A DNA stretch of 64,000 nucleotides from CAYLJJ01 sp964384025 (GTDB lineage: Bacteria > Myxococcota_A > Bradymonadia > UBA7976 > UBA1532), in the NCBI GenBank assembly GCA_964384025.1, contig CAYLJJ010000023.1, forward strand, positions 1-64,000, read 5' to 3'. A model generated the notes under the pieces. It had not been told where the DNA came from, did not search any database, and worked only from the letters and a program-made list of their open reading frames with translations. The translations under genes and the position numbers were made by a program. Shown here in pieces: positions 16,607-24,355 of this stretch (the first letter of the stretch is position 1; each line of letters opens with the position of its first letter).

Positions 16607-17462
16607 GTCGCTCTCCTCGAGGGCTCCCGCCGATGGTCTCTCGTCCTCCCCAACCCTGGCCCAGCGAGGGCCAGACCGCCTGAAGCCCTCCAGGCCCAAA
16701 GAGCTGTGCTGCAGTCTCTTCATCAGGGCAGCCCACGGTGACTTTGGCCATACGGGCGGCATAGCTGACCACTACAGGAGCAATACGGTACCAAAGATCA
16801 AAGCCCCAGACCCGGCTGTGAACCACCAGGATACGCGCCGTCGTCTGCTTGATCGCCGCGCCTCGCAGCGCCTCGGCGTGCCTCTTGGGAGGACAGCGCT
16901 TCCCCTCAATATCCAGGCAGTGGATGATCCCCTCTTGAGCCAAACGCTGACGCCGTCGCTCAGCGCCTCGTAGATGTGTCCGCTCCTGCTCGCTCAGCCC
17001 CTCCATAAGGAGATGTTTCATCTCTCCCAACGCTCGCAAAAATCCCGCTCTGCTCTGAGTATTCCCCTCCCTTTGGTTAAACCAAACCAGCTCCTCCCCC
17101 TCTGGAGTGCTCAGCAGATCCAGGCCGATGGGATCAACATCCTGACGATCGACCAACTCATAGAACCGCGAGCTTAAGTGTCCTTGGGGAACCTGCCCTG
17201 AGAGGGCCAGGATCGCGAGAACCGCGTCGGCGTCAGGGGTCCCTGTAACCACAAAGCGGGGATCATCTCGCCGCGCTCCATAATGATCTCGACACGCTCG
17301 AAGCGCGACCCCCTCTCGATAACTCTCCTCTCCATGGTGATCCATCGCCAAGGGACCCAACACAGAACCCAACTGCCCAAAGGCACACTCGATGGGCTCA
17401 AAGCCCTTATCTCGAAGGGCCTGGGCTTCATAAAAATCATCTGTAAAGCGGATCTGGAGCAT
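16536..17462 (-). CDS. DHH-superfamily-like phosphoesterase, uncertain
   Basis: 308 residues from the ATG at 17462, seven bases after an AGGAG; upstream in-frame starts lack such a site. The motifs MDHHGEE, TGTPDADAVLA and LVDRQDVD recall the Asp/His metal-binding motifs of DHH phosphoesterases. A late GWGGRETIGGSPRGERL resembles the glycine-rich GGH loop of DHHA1 domains. The family assignment is tentative because the motif order is loose. It is monocistronic. Its 3' end is buried in the methyltransferase gene. Confidence 0.65.
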   Translation of the reverse strand: MLQIRFTDDFYEAQALRDKGFEPIECAFGQLGSVLGPLAMDHHGEESYREGVALRACRDHYGARRDDPRFVVTGTPDADAVLAILALSGQVPQGHLSSRFYELVDRQDVDPIGLDLLSTPEGEELVWFNQREGNTQSRAGFLRALGEMKHLLMEGLSEQERTHLRGAERRRQRLAQEGIIHCLDIEGKRCPPKRHAEALRGAAIKQTTARILVVHSRVWGFDLWYRIAPVVVSYAARMAKVTVGCPDEETAAQLFGPGGLQAVWPSLGQGWGGRETIGGSPRGERLKLSSAASTAQRLLSLLKKVAPS

Positions 17463-17653
17463 CAAGAATCTCCTCATAGTTTTAGGCTTGGAGCCTAGGT
17501 TTTTGAGCTGCAAGAGACAATCTTCATCCCAGGGAGCAGATTGGGCTCGGAAAACTGAGAGCTGCTTGAAGCTGAGCGTGGTTTGAGCAACCCTCTCTTC
17601 AGAGATTGGGGGTAGTTTTCAACGGTGCGATTTTTGCTTTTGCGGAGCGCTTG

Positions 17654-18859
17654 ATGAAACAGCTCCTCCTCCTTCTCTTCCTCCTCAGCGCAGCCCAGGC
17701 GACCCCCCTGGAGCCTATCCGCCAGCGATATCAGGGACTCAAAGAGCAACAGCGACGCATAGAGCGGCAACGAGCAGGAGCCTCTCAGAGCTATGATCAG
17801 CTCAGCCGACGTATCGAAGCGCTTAAAGCTGAGCGACGCCCTCTCCTTCCAGGACTTCCAGCAAGAGAGCTGGACACGCTCTTAAAGCGCGCGCGTGGTC
17901 AGGCGGAGTCTCTAGAGGTCTTGGATAGGAAAGTTCAGCTGCTGAGCGCTCAACGGGAGAAAGCACACCTCGAACTCTTGAAGAGCCTAGAACAGGCACT
18001 CAGTCAAGAGCGTAAGGCTCTCGCCAAGAGCCCAGCCCAGGAGCGACGCGCTCACTTTGAGCGCCTCCGCGCTCTTATTCAAGAGCGCAGCCAGATGTTG
18101 CAGACTCCAAAGCCTGCTCCTGAGACCCTAGTGCAGGAGGACCTCAGCGGTTCCAGTCCTGAAGAGCTGCGTGAGATGGCGGATGAGATCAGCGATCATG
18201 CCGAGGCGATCGATCAACAACTCAGGCTCCTCGACGCCCAGATCCAAGCTGCTCAGGAGCGTCAGAGCTTGATCCGCGCAGCGCAGGCTTTTCGAAGGGA
18301 TGAGAGCCTCTTTGCTGAGGATGAACGCCATCGACGCTTAGTGCGCCGTGAACGCTCGGGTACCCCCATCACCGCTCGTCGTCCAAACCCAGACACCTCA
18401 AAAAAACCTGTTCCTATGGAGGTATCCACTGGACCCACGGTTGTTGAGGTTGATAGAGACACAGATGGAGATGGAGATGAGATGGAGAGGCAGAGCGAGA
18501 TGGAGGGTGGTGAGGGGGAGGCGTTTGGCTCCAATGACGCTGCTGATCCCTCAGAAGAGCCCGCAGCTCCTGCCCCTCCAAACTACTCCGAACCTGAACC
18601 TGCCCCTCCTGCTCTTGAAGTAGGGATCCCCATCAGCGCAGCCCTTGAGCCCAGCCAGGGAGGCTCAGGCTTGCTGGTTGAGACCGCCTTTGAGTTGGGG
18701 AGCAACTGGGCTGATCCTGGAGGGCTCTCATCTCCAGAGCTTCGACGCCTGATCCAGCAGATGCGGGAGCGCAGGGAACAGCTCAAATCCTCAGCCAAGG
18801 CGATGGAGTTGCGGCGACGCGCTTTGGAGTCTAGAGCTCGGGAAGAGGAAGCTCTCTAA
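17654..18859 (+). CDS. Exported coiled-coil protein
   Basis: 401 residues from the ATG at 17654, preceded by GGAG at normal spacing. A signal peptide MKQLLLLLFLLSAAQA is followed by a charged coiled coil (about 25-230) dense in Glu, Arg, Gln and Leu. An acidic, Pro-rich low-complexity region comes next (about 240-330), including DRDTDGDGDEMERQ. A short hydrophobic stretch and a final helical segment rich in Arg and Glu end the protein. No enzyme motif is seen. It is likely periplasmic with a structural role. It faces the flagellin gene, the two stops interlocking by four bases. Confidence 0.72.
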   Translation: MKQLLLLLFLLSAAQATPLEPIRQRYQGLKEQQRRIERQRAGASQSYDQLSRRIEALKAERRPLLPGLPARELDTLLKRARGQAESLEVLDRKVQLLSAQREKAHLELLKSLEQALSQERKALAKSPAQERRAHFERLRALIQERSQMLQTPKPAPETLVQEDLSGSSPEELREMADEISDHAEAIDQQLRLLDAQIQAAQERQSLIRAAQAFRRDESLFAEDERHRRLVRRERSGTPITARRPNPDTSKKPVPMEVSTGPTVVEVDRDTDGDGDEMERQSEMEGGEGEAFGSNDAADPSEEPAAPAPPNYSEPEPAPPALEVGIPISAALEPSQGGSGLLVETAFELGSNWADPGGLSSPELRRLIQQMRERREQLKSSAKAMELRRRALESRAREEEAL

Positions 18860-20193
18860 GCTCCCCCTAAAAGCCGAAGCGCAGAGTGCCCCGAGACATT
18901 GGCTTGGGAGAGCATCGCCACCTCGGCCTGTTCCTTGATTTGGGCCTGGAGTAGGCGGCTGCTTTCCTCAGCAAAATCTGTATCCATGATGCGACTGCGC
19001 GCCGCGCTCATATTCTCCATATTGACCGCCAAGCTGCCCAAGCGATGCTCAAAGTTGCGCTGGAGGGCTCCCAGACGGCTGCGATGTTGGCTGACCTGCC
19101 CCAGGGCTCGATCCAGGCTCTCAATCGCTCGGTTGGCGCCCTCAGGAGAGGAGACATCCAGATGCAACACCGCCCTCTCTGGACGCTGACCAAAGACCCC
19201 CGCGTTCAGCCCCGCCTCCTCTGGAGCGCTTCCCCCCAGACTGAAGAGTTCATCGCTCTGGAGATTGAGGCGCCCCGTCTGAGTCCCTGCGCTCAGACCG
19301 GTGATTGCGGCGGCCTCACCGGTCAGCTCGATCTCGATATTCTCTCCTCCTGTTGCTCTCAGATGAAGCCCTCCATCGGCGCTGCGTTCGGCCAGAACGC
19401 CGCTCCTCTCTGAGACCTCATTGATAGCCGAGATTAAAGCCCCTCCTGCGTCATCTGCGGCAAACTCTCCTGCGATGGCGATCCCGTTGATGCTTAAGCT
19501 GTTGGCGGCATCTAGGCTGCCCCCCCCGATCTCCTCACCCTCCAACTCAGCAGCCTCTACGTTGGCGCTGACCCCTGTAAACTCCTGGGCCGCGTTGATC
19601 GCTGCGGCCATCTCTTCTGCGTTGCCTCCAGCAGCCTGGATCTCCACCGCGTTGATCTCCAGAGCACCCTCTGAGAGCCCGCCTAAATTAACCTCCAAAC
19701 CGGTAACCTCAGCCAGAGTACCCAAGCGATCAGGACCCATCTCCAGACCGGGAATCTGTAGATGATCTCCAGCGTTGGGCCCTACCTGGAGCTGTTGAGG
19801 CTGAGCATCAAAGAGCCTCTGGCCGTTAAAGCGACTGTCTCCCATCTGAGAGAGCTGCTCCCCCAACTGATCCATCTCAGATTGAATAGCGCGACGATCT
19901 GAGTTGTTGAGGATGCCGTTTCCCGCCTGCACCGCCAGCTCTCGCATCCGCTGGAGGGCTTCAGTCTGTCCCGCCATCACTCCATCGGCGGTCTGTAACC
20001 TAGAGATGCCATCATTGACGTTTCGGCTGGCCTGCCCTAAGCCACGAATCTGGGAAGAGAACCGCCCACCGATAGCTAGGCCCGCAGGATCTTCACCTGC
20101 GCTGTTGATGCGGGTCCCGCTGCTGAGGCGTTCAAAGGCGCGTTGAAGGATGAGTCTGTTTTGGAGGTTGGGACTGGGCTGTTTGATCTTCAT
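18856..20193 (-). CDS. fliC: Flagellin
   Basis: 445 residues from the ATG at 20193, seven bases after AGGAG. The conserved N-terminal D0/D1 region is present: ERLSSGTRINSAGEDPAGLAI and later DGISRLQTADG and RMRELAVQAGNG. The C-terminal helix has RSRIMDTDFAEESSRL and ends QANVSGHSALRLLGG. A flagellin hook-IN-like insert (SINGIAIAGEF) lies in the variable middle. The first residues MKIKQPSPNLQNRLIL differ from the usual MALxINTN start. No other flagellar gene is in the window. Expression probably depends on the sigma-28 promoter at 20244-20270. Confidence 0.93.
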   Translation of the reverse strand: MKIKQPSPNLQNRLILQRAFERLSSGTRINSAGEDPAGLAIGGRFSSQIRGLGQASRNVNDGISRLQTADGVMAGQTEALQRMRELAVQAGNGILNNSDRRAIQSEMDQLGEQLSQMGDSRFNGQRLFDAQPQQLQVGPNAGDHLQIPGLEMGPDRLGTLAEVTGLEVNLGGLSEGALEINAVEIQAAGGNAEEMAAAINAAQEFTGVSANVEAAELEGEEIGGGSLDAANSLSINGIAIAGEFAADDAGGALISAINEVSERSGVLAERSADGGLHLRATGGENIEIELTGEAAAITGLSAGTQTGRLNLQSDELFSLGGSAPEEAGLNAGVFGQRPERAVLHLDVSSPEGANRAIESLDRALGQVSQHRSRLGALQRNFEHRLGSLAVNMENMSAARSRIMDTDFAEESSRLLQAQIKEQAEVAMLSQANVSGHSALRLLGGA

Positions 20194-20243
20194 TATCTCA
20201 CTCCTGAGCGCTCTCCTGTTTTTATGCTTCAAACCAATATCGC

Positions 20244-20270
20244 TTATCGTCCAAGAGTTTCTCTACTTGA
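20244..20270 (-). promoter_or_regulatory. Sigma-28 (FliA)-type promoter for flagellin
   Basis: On the minus strand TCAAGTAG is followed by exactly 11 bases and then GACGATAA. The E. coli sigma-28 consensus is TAAAGTTT-N11-GCCGATAA, so the -10 matches 7 of 8 and the -35 about 5 of 8. The -10 ends about 50 bases upstream of the flagellin ATG, a normal leader length. Confidence 0.75.
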
Positions 20271-20353
20271 GGAAAAATAATGAGGTTATTTGGAAAAACT
20301 CAAAAAGTTGCCCTCGTAGATGTTCTAAAACTGAGACCTCTCTCTTTTTTCTC

Positions 20354-20382
20354 TTGACCATCGCCGGACTGCTGTGTACTTT
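20354..20382 (+). promoter_or_regulatory. Sigma-70-like promoter of the tRNA cluster
   Basis: TTGACC (20354-20359), a 17-bp spacer and TACTTT (20377-20382) end 21 bases before tRNA-Pro. The bases after the -10 (cgcgctccc) form a GC-rich discriminator, the hallmark of stringently controlled stable-RNA promoters. The -10 is a weak match (3 of 6), so position and context carry much of the call. Confidence 0.55.
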
Positions 20383-20403
20383 CGCGCTCCCTTGGCCCCA
20401 AAA

Positions 20404-20477
20404 CGGGGTGTAGCGCAGTCTGGTAGCGCACCAGTTTTGGGTACTGGTGGTCGGAGGTTCAAATCCTCTCGCCCCGA
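20404..20477 (+). tRNA. tRNA-Pro (TGG)
   Basis: 74 nt. Acceptor CGGGGTG pairs with CGCCCCG. The anticodon stem CCAGT/ACTGG holds loop TTTGGGT with anticodon TGG. The T-arm GGAGG-TTCAAAT-CCTCT is intact and the discriminator is A. CCA is not encoded. First of six tRNAs in one cluster. Confidence 0.95.
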
Positions 20478-20527
20478 CATGGGCCATGGGTGCTCTTTGA
20501 AATCTTGCTTTTCCTGGTTTTTATTAA

Positions 20528-20601
20528 GCGCCTGTAGCTCAGTTGGACAGAGCAGCGGCCTTCTAAGCCGCTGGCCGGTGGTTCGAGTCCACCCAGGCGT
20601 G
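20528..20601 (+). tRNA. tRNA-Arg (TCT)
   Basis: 74 nt. Acceptor GCGCCTG pairs with CAGGCGT (terminal G-U). Anticodon stem GCGGC/GCCGC holds loop CTTCTAA, anticodon TCT, reading AGA/AGG. The discriminator is G and CCA is not encoded. Confidence 0.94.
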
Positions 20602-20610
20602 CTTGTCGTG

Positions 20611-20683
20611 GTGGGAGTAGCTCAGTTGGTAGAGCACCGGATTGTGGTTCCGGTGGTCGCGGGTTCAACCCCCGTCTCTCACC
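20611..20683 (+). tRNA. tRNA-His (GTG)
   Basis: 73 nt plus a G at 20610 that supplies the His-specific G-1 opposite C73. Acceptor GTGGGAG pairs with CTCTCAC. The anticodon loop TTGTGGT gives GTG. CCA is genomically encoded at 20684-20686, unlike most tRNAs here. Confidence 0.95.
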
Positions 20684-20715
20684 CCATTATAGAGGTCCTT
20701 AAGGCCTCTTTCTAA

Positions 20716-20789
<74 letters not shown>

Positions 20790-20797
20790 TTTTTTAG

Positions 20798-20870
20798 GGG
20801 CTATTAGCTCAATTGGCAGAGCAACGGACTCTTAATCCGCAGGTTGAAGGTTCAAGTCCTTCATGGCCCA
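20798..20870 (+). tRNA. tRNA-Lys (CTT)
   Basis: 73 nt. Acceptor GGGCTAT pairs with ATGGCCC (one T-G pair). The anticodon loop CTCTTAA gives CTT, reading AAG. T-arm GAAGG-TTCAAGT-CCTTC is intact. The discriminator is A and CCA is not encoded. Confidence 0.94.
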
Positions 20871-20913
20871 CACTTCCTTCTCTTTATGCTCTCCCTCCTG
20901 AATGCTCCATTAT

Positions 20914-20996
20914 GCGAGGATGGCGGAATTTGGTAGACGCACTGGATTTAGGTTCCAGCGGGTAACCCCGTGGGGGTTCGAGTCCCCCTCCTCGTA
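20914..20996 (+). tRNA. tRNA-Leu (TAG)
   Basis: 83 nt with a class II variable arm (GCGGGTAACCCCGT region). Acceptor GCGAGGA pairs with TCCTCGT. Anticodon stem CTGGA/TCCAG holds loop TTTAGGT, anticodon TAG. The discriminator is A, and CCA is encoded at 20997-20999. Last tRNA of the cluster, 82 nt before tig. Confidence 0.95.
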
Positions 20997-21078
20997 CCAT
21001 ACAGACCAGGTTAAGCTCTCAGCCTCTCCCCACCCCTCCTAAAATTCCTAAAGACGCAAAGACACCGGGTAAAGAAGT

Positions 21079-22389
21079 ATGCAGTTGGAGATCGAAGCCC
21101 TCAGCCCTGTGATGAAGCTGATCCGAGTTCAAACCCCAGCCTCTCGGGTCAATTCTGCTTTCTCTACAGCCTACAACCGCATCGCCCAGCGCCTAAGCCT
21201 CCCTGGCTTTCGCAAGGGACGTGTGCCCAAGTCCTATATCCGGAAGCGTTTTAAGCAAGACGCCACCACAGAGGTCCTCCAGACGCTATTAAAAGAGGCT
21301 TGGAAGCAGGCTTTAGACGATCATCAGCTTAAGCCGATCACCGAACCGCATCTTGACCCCAGCCCCATTGAGCCTGGGAGAGCCTATACTTTTGAGTTCA
21401 GCGTCGGCTGCCTCCCAGAGATAGAGCTGAAGCCTTACGAAGAGCTCTCCTTAGAGCTGTCTGAGTGGAGCATCAGCGATGAAGTTTTGGATCACGAGAT
21501 GATCCACGTGGCTGAGCAGATGTCGACCTTTGAGGTGCCCGAAGATCGAGTAGAGGCTCAAACAGGTGATCAGATTACTCTCGACTACAGCGGTCGCATT
21601 GATGGAGAGCTTTTTGAGGGTGGGACTGCCGAAGATGTTGCTCTTGTCTTAGGCAGTGGTCAGTTTATCCCTGGGTTCGAGGAGCAGATCCTCGGCCATA
21701 AGATCGCTGAGGAGTTCCAGGTCCAGGTGAACTTCCCGGAGGAGTACCAAGCTGAGCTATTGGCAGGCAAAGAAGCGGTCTTTGACTGCCTACTCAAGGA
21801 GATCAAATCTAAGGTGATCCCCACTATTGATGAGACCCTAGCCCGTAGGATGGGTGAGCAAGATCTTAAAGCGCTCCGCGAGCAGGTCCGGGATCGAATC
21901 AAAACTCATTATGAGAACCAGGACAAGAGCGCGGCCCGAGAGGAGCTCAAGAACCAACTCAAATCGGTCTACAATTTCGAGTTGCCGAGTAGTCTCCTTG
22001 AGACCAAAGTCTTTGAAAAAGAGCAGATGCTGAAGAGCACTACAGGCTCAGAAGAGAAACCCTCCGATGAGCAAATCCAACTTGAAGCAGAGCAGGAGCT
22101 GCGCTTGGAACTCCTCTTTGATCACATGGCTGAGTTGGAATCTATAGAGGTCTCTACCCAGGAGCTTGGGTTTTTCATCCAGCAAATGTCGCAGCAGATG
22201 GAGTCTTATGGGGCCAGCCTAAAACAAATCTACAAAGAGCCGAATCAGCGAGAGGCCCTCCGGCGTCGTATGCGGCATGACAAGGTGCTTGATTTTCTTA
22301 TGAGCAAAGCTAACGTGACTCGCGTTGAGCGCACCGTCCCCGCACATGTTCATAAAGAGCAGCAGGAGAGCCTAAATGAAAAGCCCTGA
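21079..22389 (+). CDS. tig: Trigger factor, ribosome-associated chaperone/peptidyl-prolyl isomerase
   Basis: 436 residues, typical length. The ribosome-docking signature GFRKGRVPKSY lies at 43-53. An FKBP-type PPIase domain is at about 160-245, with GDQITLDYSGRIDGELFEGG and GSGQFIPGFEEQI. A long helical C-terminal cradle domain follows. Trigger factor binds nascent chains at the ribosome exit. It heads the classic tig-clpP-clpX-lon proteostasis block and its end overlaps clpP by 14 nt. The Shine-Dalgarno is weak (AAAGAAG), so expression may depend on transcription running in from the tRNA cluster. Confidence 0.96.
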   Translation: MQLEIEALSPVMKLIRVQTPASRVNSAFSTAYNRIAQRLSLPGFRKGRVPKSYIRKRFKQDATTEVLQTLLKEAWKQALDDHQLKPITEPHLDPSPIEPGRAYTFEFSVGCLPEIELKPYEELSLELSEWSISDEVLDHEMIHVAEQMSTFEVPEDRVEAQTGDQITLDYSGRIDGELFEGGTAEDVALVLGSGQFIPGFEEQILGHKIAEEFQVQVNFPEEYQAELLAGKEAVFDCLLKEIKSKVIPTIDETLARRMGEQDLKALREQVRDRIKTHYENQDKSAAREELKNQLKSVYNFELPSSLLETKVFEKEQMLKSTTGSEEKPSDEQIQLEAEQELRLELLFDHMAELESIEVSTQELGFFIQQMSQQMESYGASLKQIYKEPNQREALRRRMRHDKVLDFLMSKANVTRVERTVPAHVHKEQQESLNEKP

Positions 22390-23002
22390 TTGGATGCAGT
22401 TGGCCCCACAGTCTGCCCTGATCCCCACCGTCGTTGAGAGCACACACCGAGGAGAGCGAGGCTGGGATATCTTCAGCCGACTCCTCAAAGATCGCATCAT
22501 CTTCCTGGGAACAGCCATCGATGATCATGTCGCCAATGTGATCATCGCTCAGCTCCTCTATCTGGAGAGTGAAGATGCTGACGGAGAGGTGATGCTCTAC
22601 ATCAACTCTCCAGGTGGGGTGATCACCAGCGGCTTGGCCATCTATGACACGATGCAGTACATCAAGTGTCCTGTGAGCACGATCTGCATCGGTCAAGCGG
22701 CCAGCATGGGCGCCTTCCTCCTCGCAGGAGGAGAAAAGGGGCGGCGATATACCCTACCTCACTCCCGGATTATGGTACATCAGCCCCTGGGCGGTGCTCA
22801 TGGTCAGGCCAGTGATATTGAGATCCAGGCCAAAGAGATCATGCGTCTTAAGAGGAAGCTGAACAGCATCCTCTCTGAGAACACTGGACAGTCTTTAGAG
22901 CAGATCGCGCTCGATCTTGATCGAGATCGCTATATGAACGCCGAGGAGGCCAAAGCCTACGGCATCATCGACGAGATCATGATCAAGAGTCTCAGCAACT
23001 GA
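22376..23002 (+). CDS. clpP: ATP-dependent Clp protease proteolytic subunit
   Basis: 208 residues. The serine-protease triad is visible: Ser110 in GQAASMGAF, His135 in RIMVHQPLGG and Asp184 in LDRDRYMNAEEA. The spacing matches E. coli ClpP. ClpP forms the tetradecameric chamber fed by ClpX or ClpA. An AGGAG seven bases before the ATG marks the start, inside the tig 3' end. clpX follows after 21 nt. Confidence 0.97.
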   Translation: MKSPDWMQLAPQSALIPTVVESTHRGERGWDIFSRLLKDRIIFLGTAIDDHVANVIIAQLLYLESEDADGEVMLYINSPGGVITSGLAIYDTMQYIKCPVSTICIGQAASMGAFLLAGGEKGRRYTLPHSRIMVHQPLGGAHGQASDIEIQAKEIMRLKRKLNSILSENTGQSLEQIALDLDRDRYMNAEEAKAYGIIDEIMIKSLSN

Positions 23003-23023
23003 TCTGGCTCATGGAGGCCTCTT

Positions 23024-24268
23024 GTGGCCAAGAGAGATGAAAAGGGCAAGCTGAAGTGCTCCTTCTGTGGAAAATCTCAGAAGGAGGTCCGGAAGCTCAT
23101 CGCCGGTCCCAGCGTCTACATCTGCGACGAATGCATCGCGCTCTGTAACGACATCATCGCAGAAGAGTTGGGGAGGGGAGAGGGCAGCGAGGGAGATCTC
23201 AAGGTGCCCAAGCCTTCAGAGATCCGACGTGTTCTCGATGAGTATGTGATCGGACAGGATAAGGCCAAGAAAGTCCTCTCTGTCGCGGTTCATAACCACT
23301 ATAAGCGTGTTGACAGTCCAGTTGGACAGGACGATGTAGAGCTTCAAAAGAGCAACATCCTGCTGATCGGACCCACAGGGAGCGGAAAGACTCTTCTGGC
23401 GCAAACCCTCGCTCATATCCTAGATGTGCCCTTCAGCATCGCAGATGCCACCAATCTAACCGAAGCAGGCTATGTGGGTGAGGATGTCGAGAACATCATC
23501 GTCAATCTCCTACAAGTCGCCGATCATGATGTTGAGTTGGCTCAGCGGGGTATCATCTATATCGATGAGATCGATAAGATCAGCCGTAAGAGTGACAACG
23601 CCTCCATCACTCGGGATGTCAGCGGAGAGGGAGTCCAGCAGGCACTCTTGAAGATGATCGAGGGGACCGTCGCGGCGGTCCCTCCCAAGGGGGGACGCAA
23701 GCACCCTCAACAGGAGTTTTTGCAAGTCAACACCACCAATATCCTCTTTATCTGCGGAGGCGCATTTACAGGCTTGGAGGAGGTGGTCGAGAAGCGACTC
23801 GGCAAGATGAGCATCGGCTTTGGCGCCAAAATCCGCAGCAAAGAGAAGCGGCAGGTGGGTGAATTGCTCGCCAAGGTGCAGCCTGAAGATCTGATCAAGT
23901 ATGGGTTGATCCCAGAGTTTGTCGGGCGCATTCCTGTGATGGCGACCTTAAATGAGCTGAGTGAAGATGCCCTGGTGGAGATCCTAACCCAGCCTAAGAA
24001 CGCGCTCATCAAACAGTACCATAAGCTTTTGGATATGGACGGGGTTGAGCTGAAGTTCAAGCCAGAGGCGCTTAAAGCGATCGCCCGTCATGCGCTCATG
24101 CAGAAGGCGGGAGCGCGAGGTCTGAGAACCGTTCTGGAAAAGGCGATGCTGGATATCATGTATGAGATCCCCAGCGAGCCCAGGGTCTCAACGGTGATCA
24201 TCGATGAAGAGGTGATCACTCAAGGGAAGAAGCCTTCGCTCCTCCGAAGAGGGCAACGCTCCTCTTGA
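23024..24268 (+). CDS. clpX: ATP-dependent Clp protease ATP-binding subunit ClpX
   Basis: 414 residues from a GTG six bases after GGAGG. The N-terminal zinc-binding domain has Cys12, Cys15, Cys34 and Cys37. The AAA+ core carries Walker A GPTGSGKTLL at about 113, a GYVGEDVE pore-1 loop, Walker B IIYIDEIDK, and a KMSIGFGAK ClpP-docking region with the IGF loop. ClpX unfolds substrates and threads them into ClpP. Lon follows after 87 nt. Confidence 0.97.
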   Translation: MAKRDEKGKLKCSFCGKSQKEVRKLIAGPSVYICDECIALCNDIIAEELGRGEGSEGDLKVPKPSEIRRVLDEYVIGQDKAKKVLSVAVHNHYKRVDSPVGQDDVELQKSNILLIGPTGSGKTLLAQTLAHILDVPFSIADATNLTEAGYVGEDVENIIVNLLQVADHDVELAQRGIIYIDEIDKISRKSDNASITRDVSGEGVQQALLKMIEGTVAAVPPKGGRKHPQQEFLQVNTTNILFICGGAFTGLEEVVEKRLGKMSIGFGAKIRSKEKRQVGELLAKVQPEDLIKYGLIPEFVGRIPVMATLNELSEDALVEILTQPKNALIKQYHKLLDMDGVELKFKPEALKAIARHALMQKAGARGLRTVLEKAMLDIMYEIPSEPRVSTVIIDEEVITQGKKPSLLRRGQRSS

Positions 24269-24355
24269 GGTTCTGAAGTCTCGAAATAAGGCTAAGGCTT
24301 CCAGAGCGCGAAGGTTCCCGATATAGGAGGGGTTCAGAAGAGCCAAGAGAGGTCT

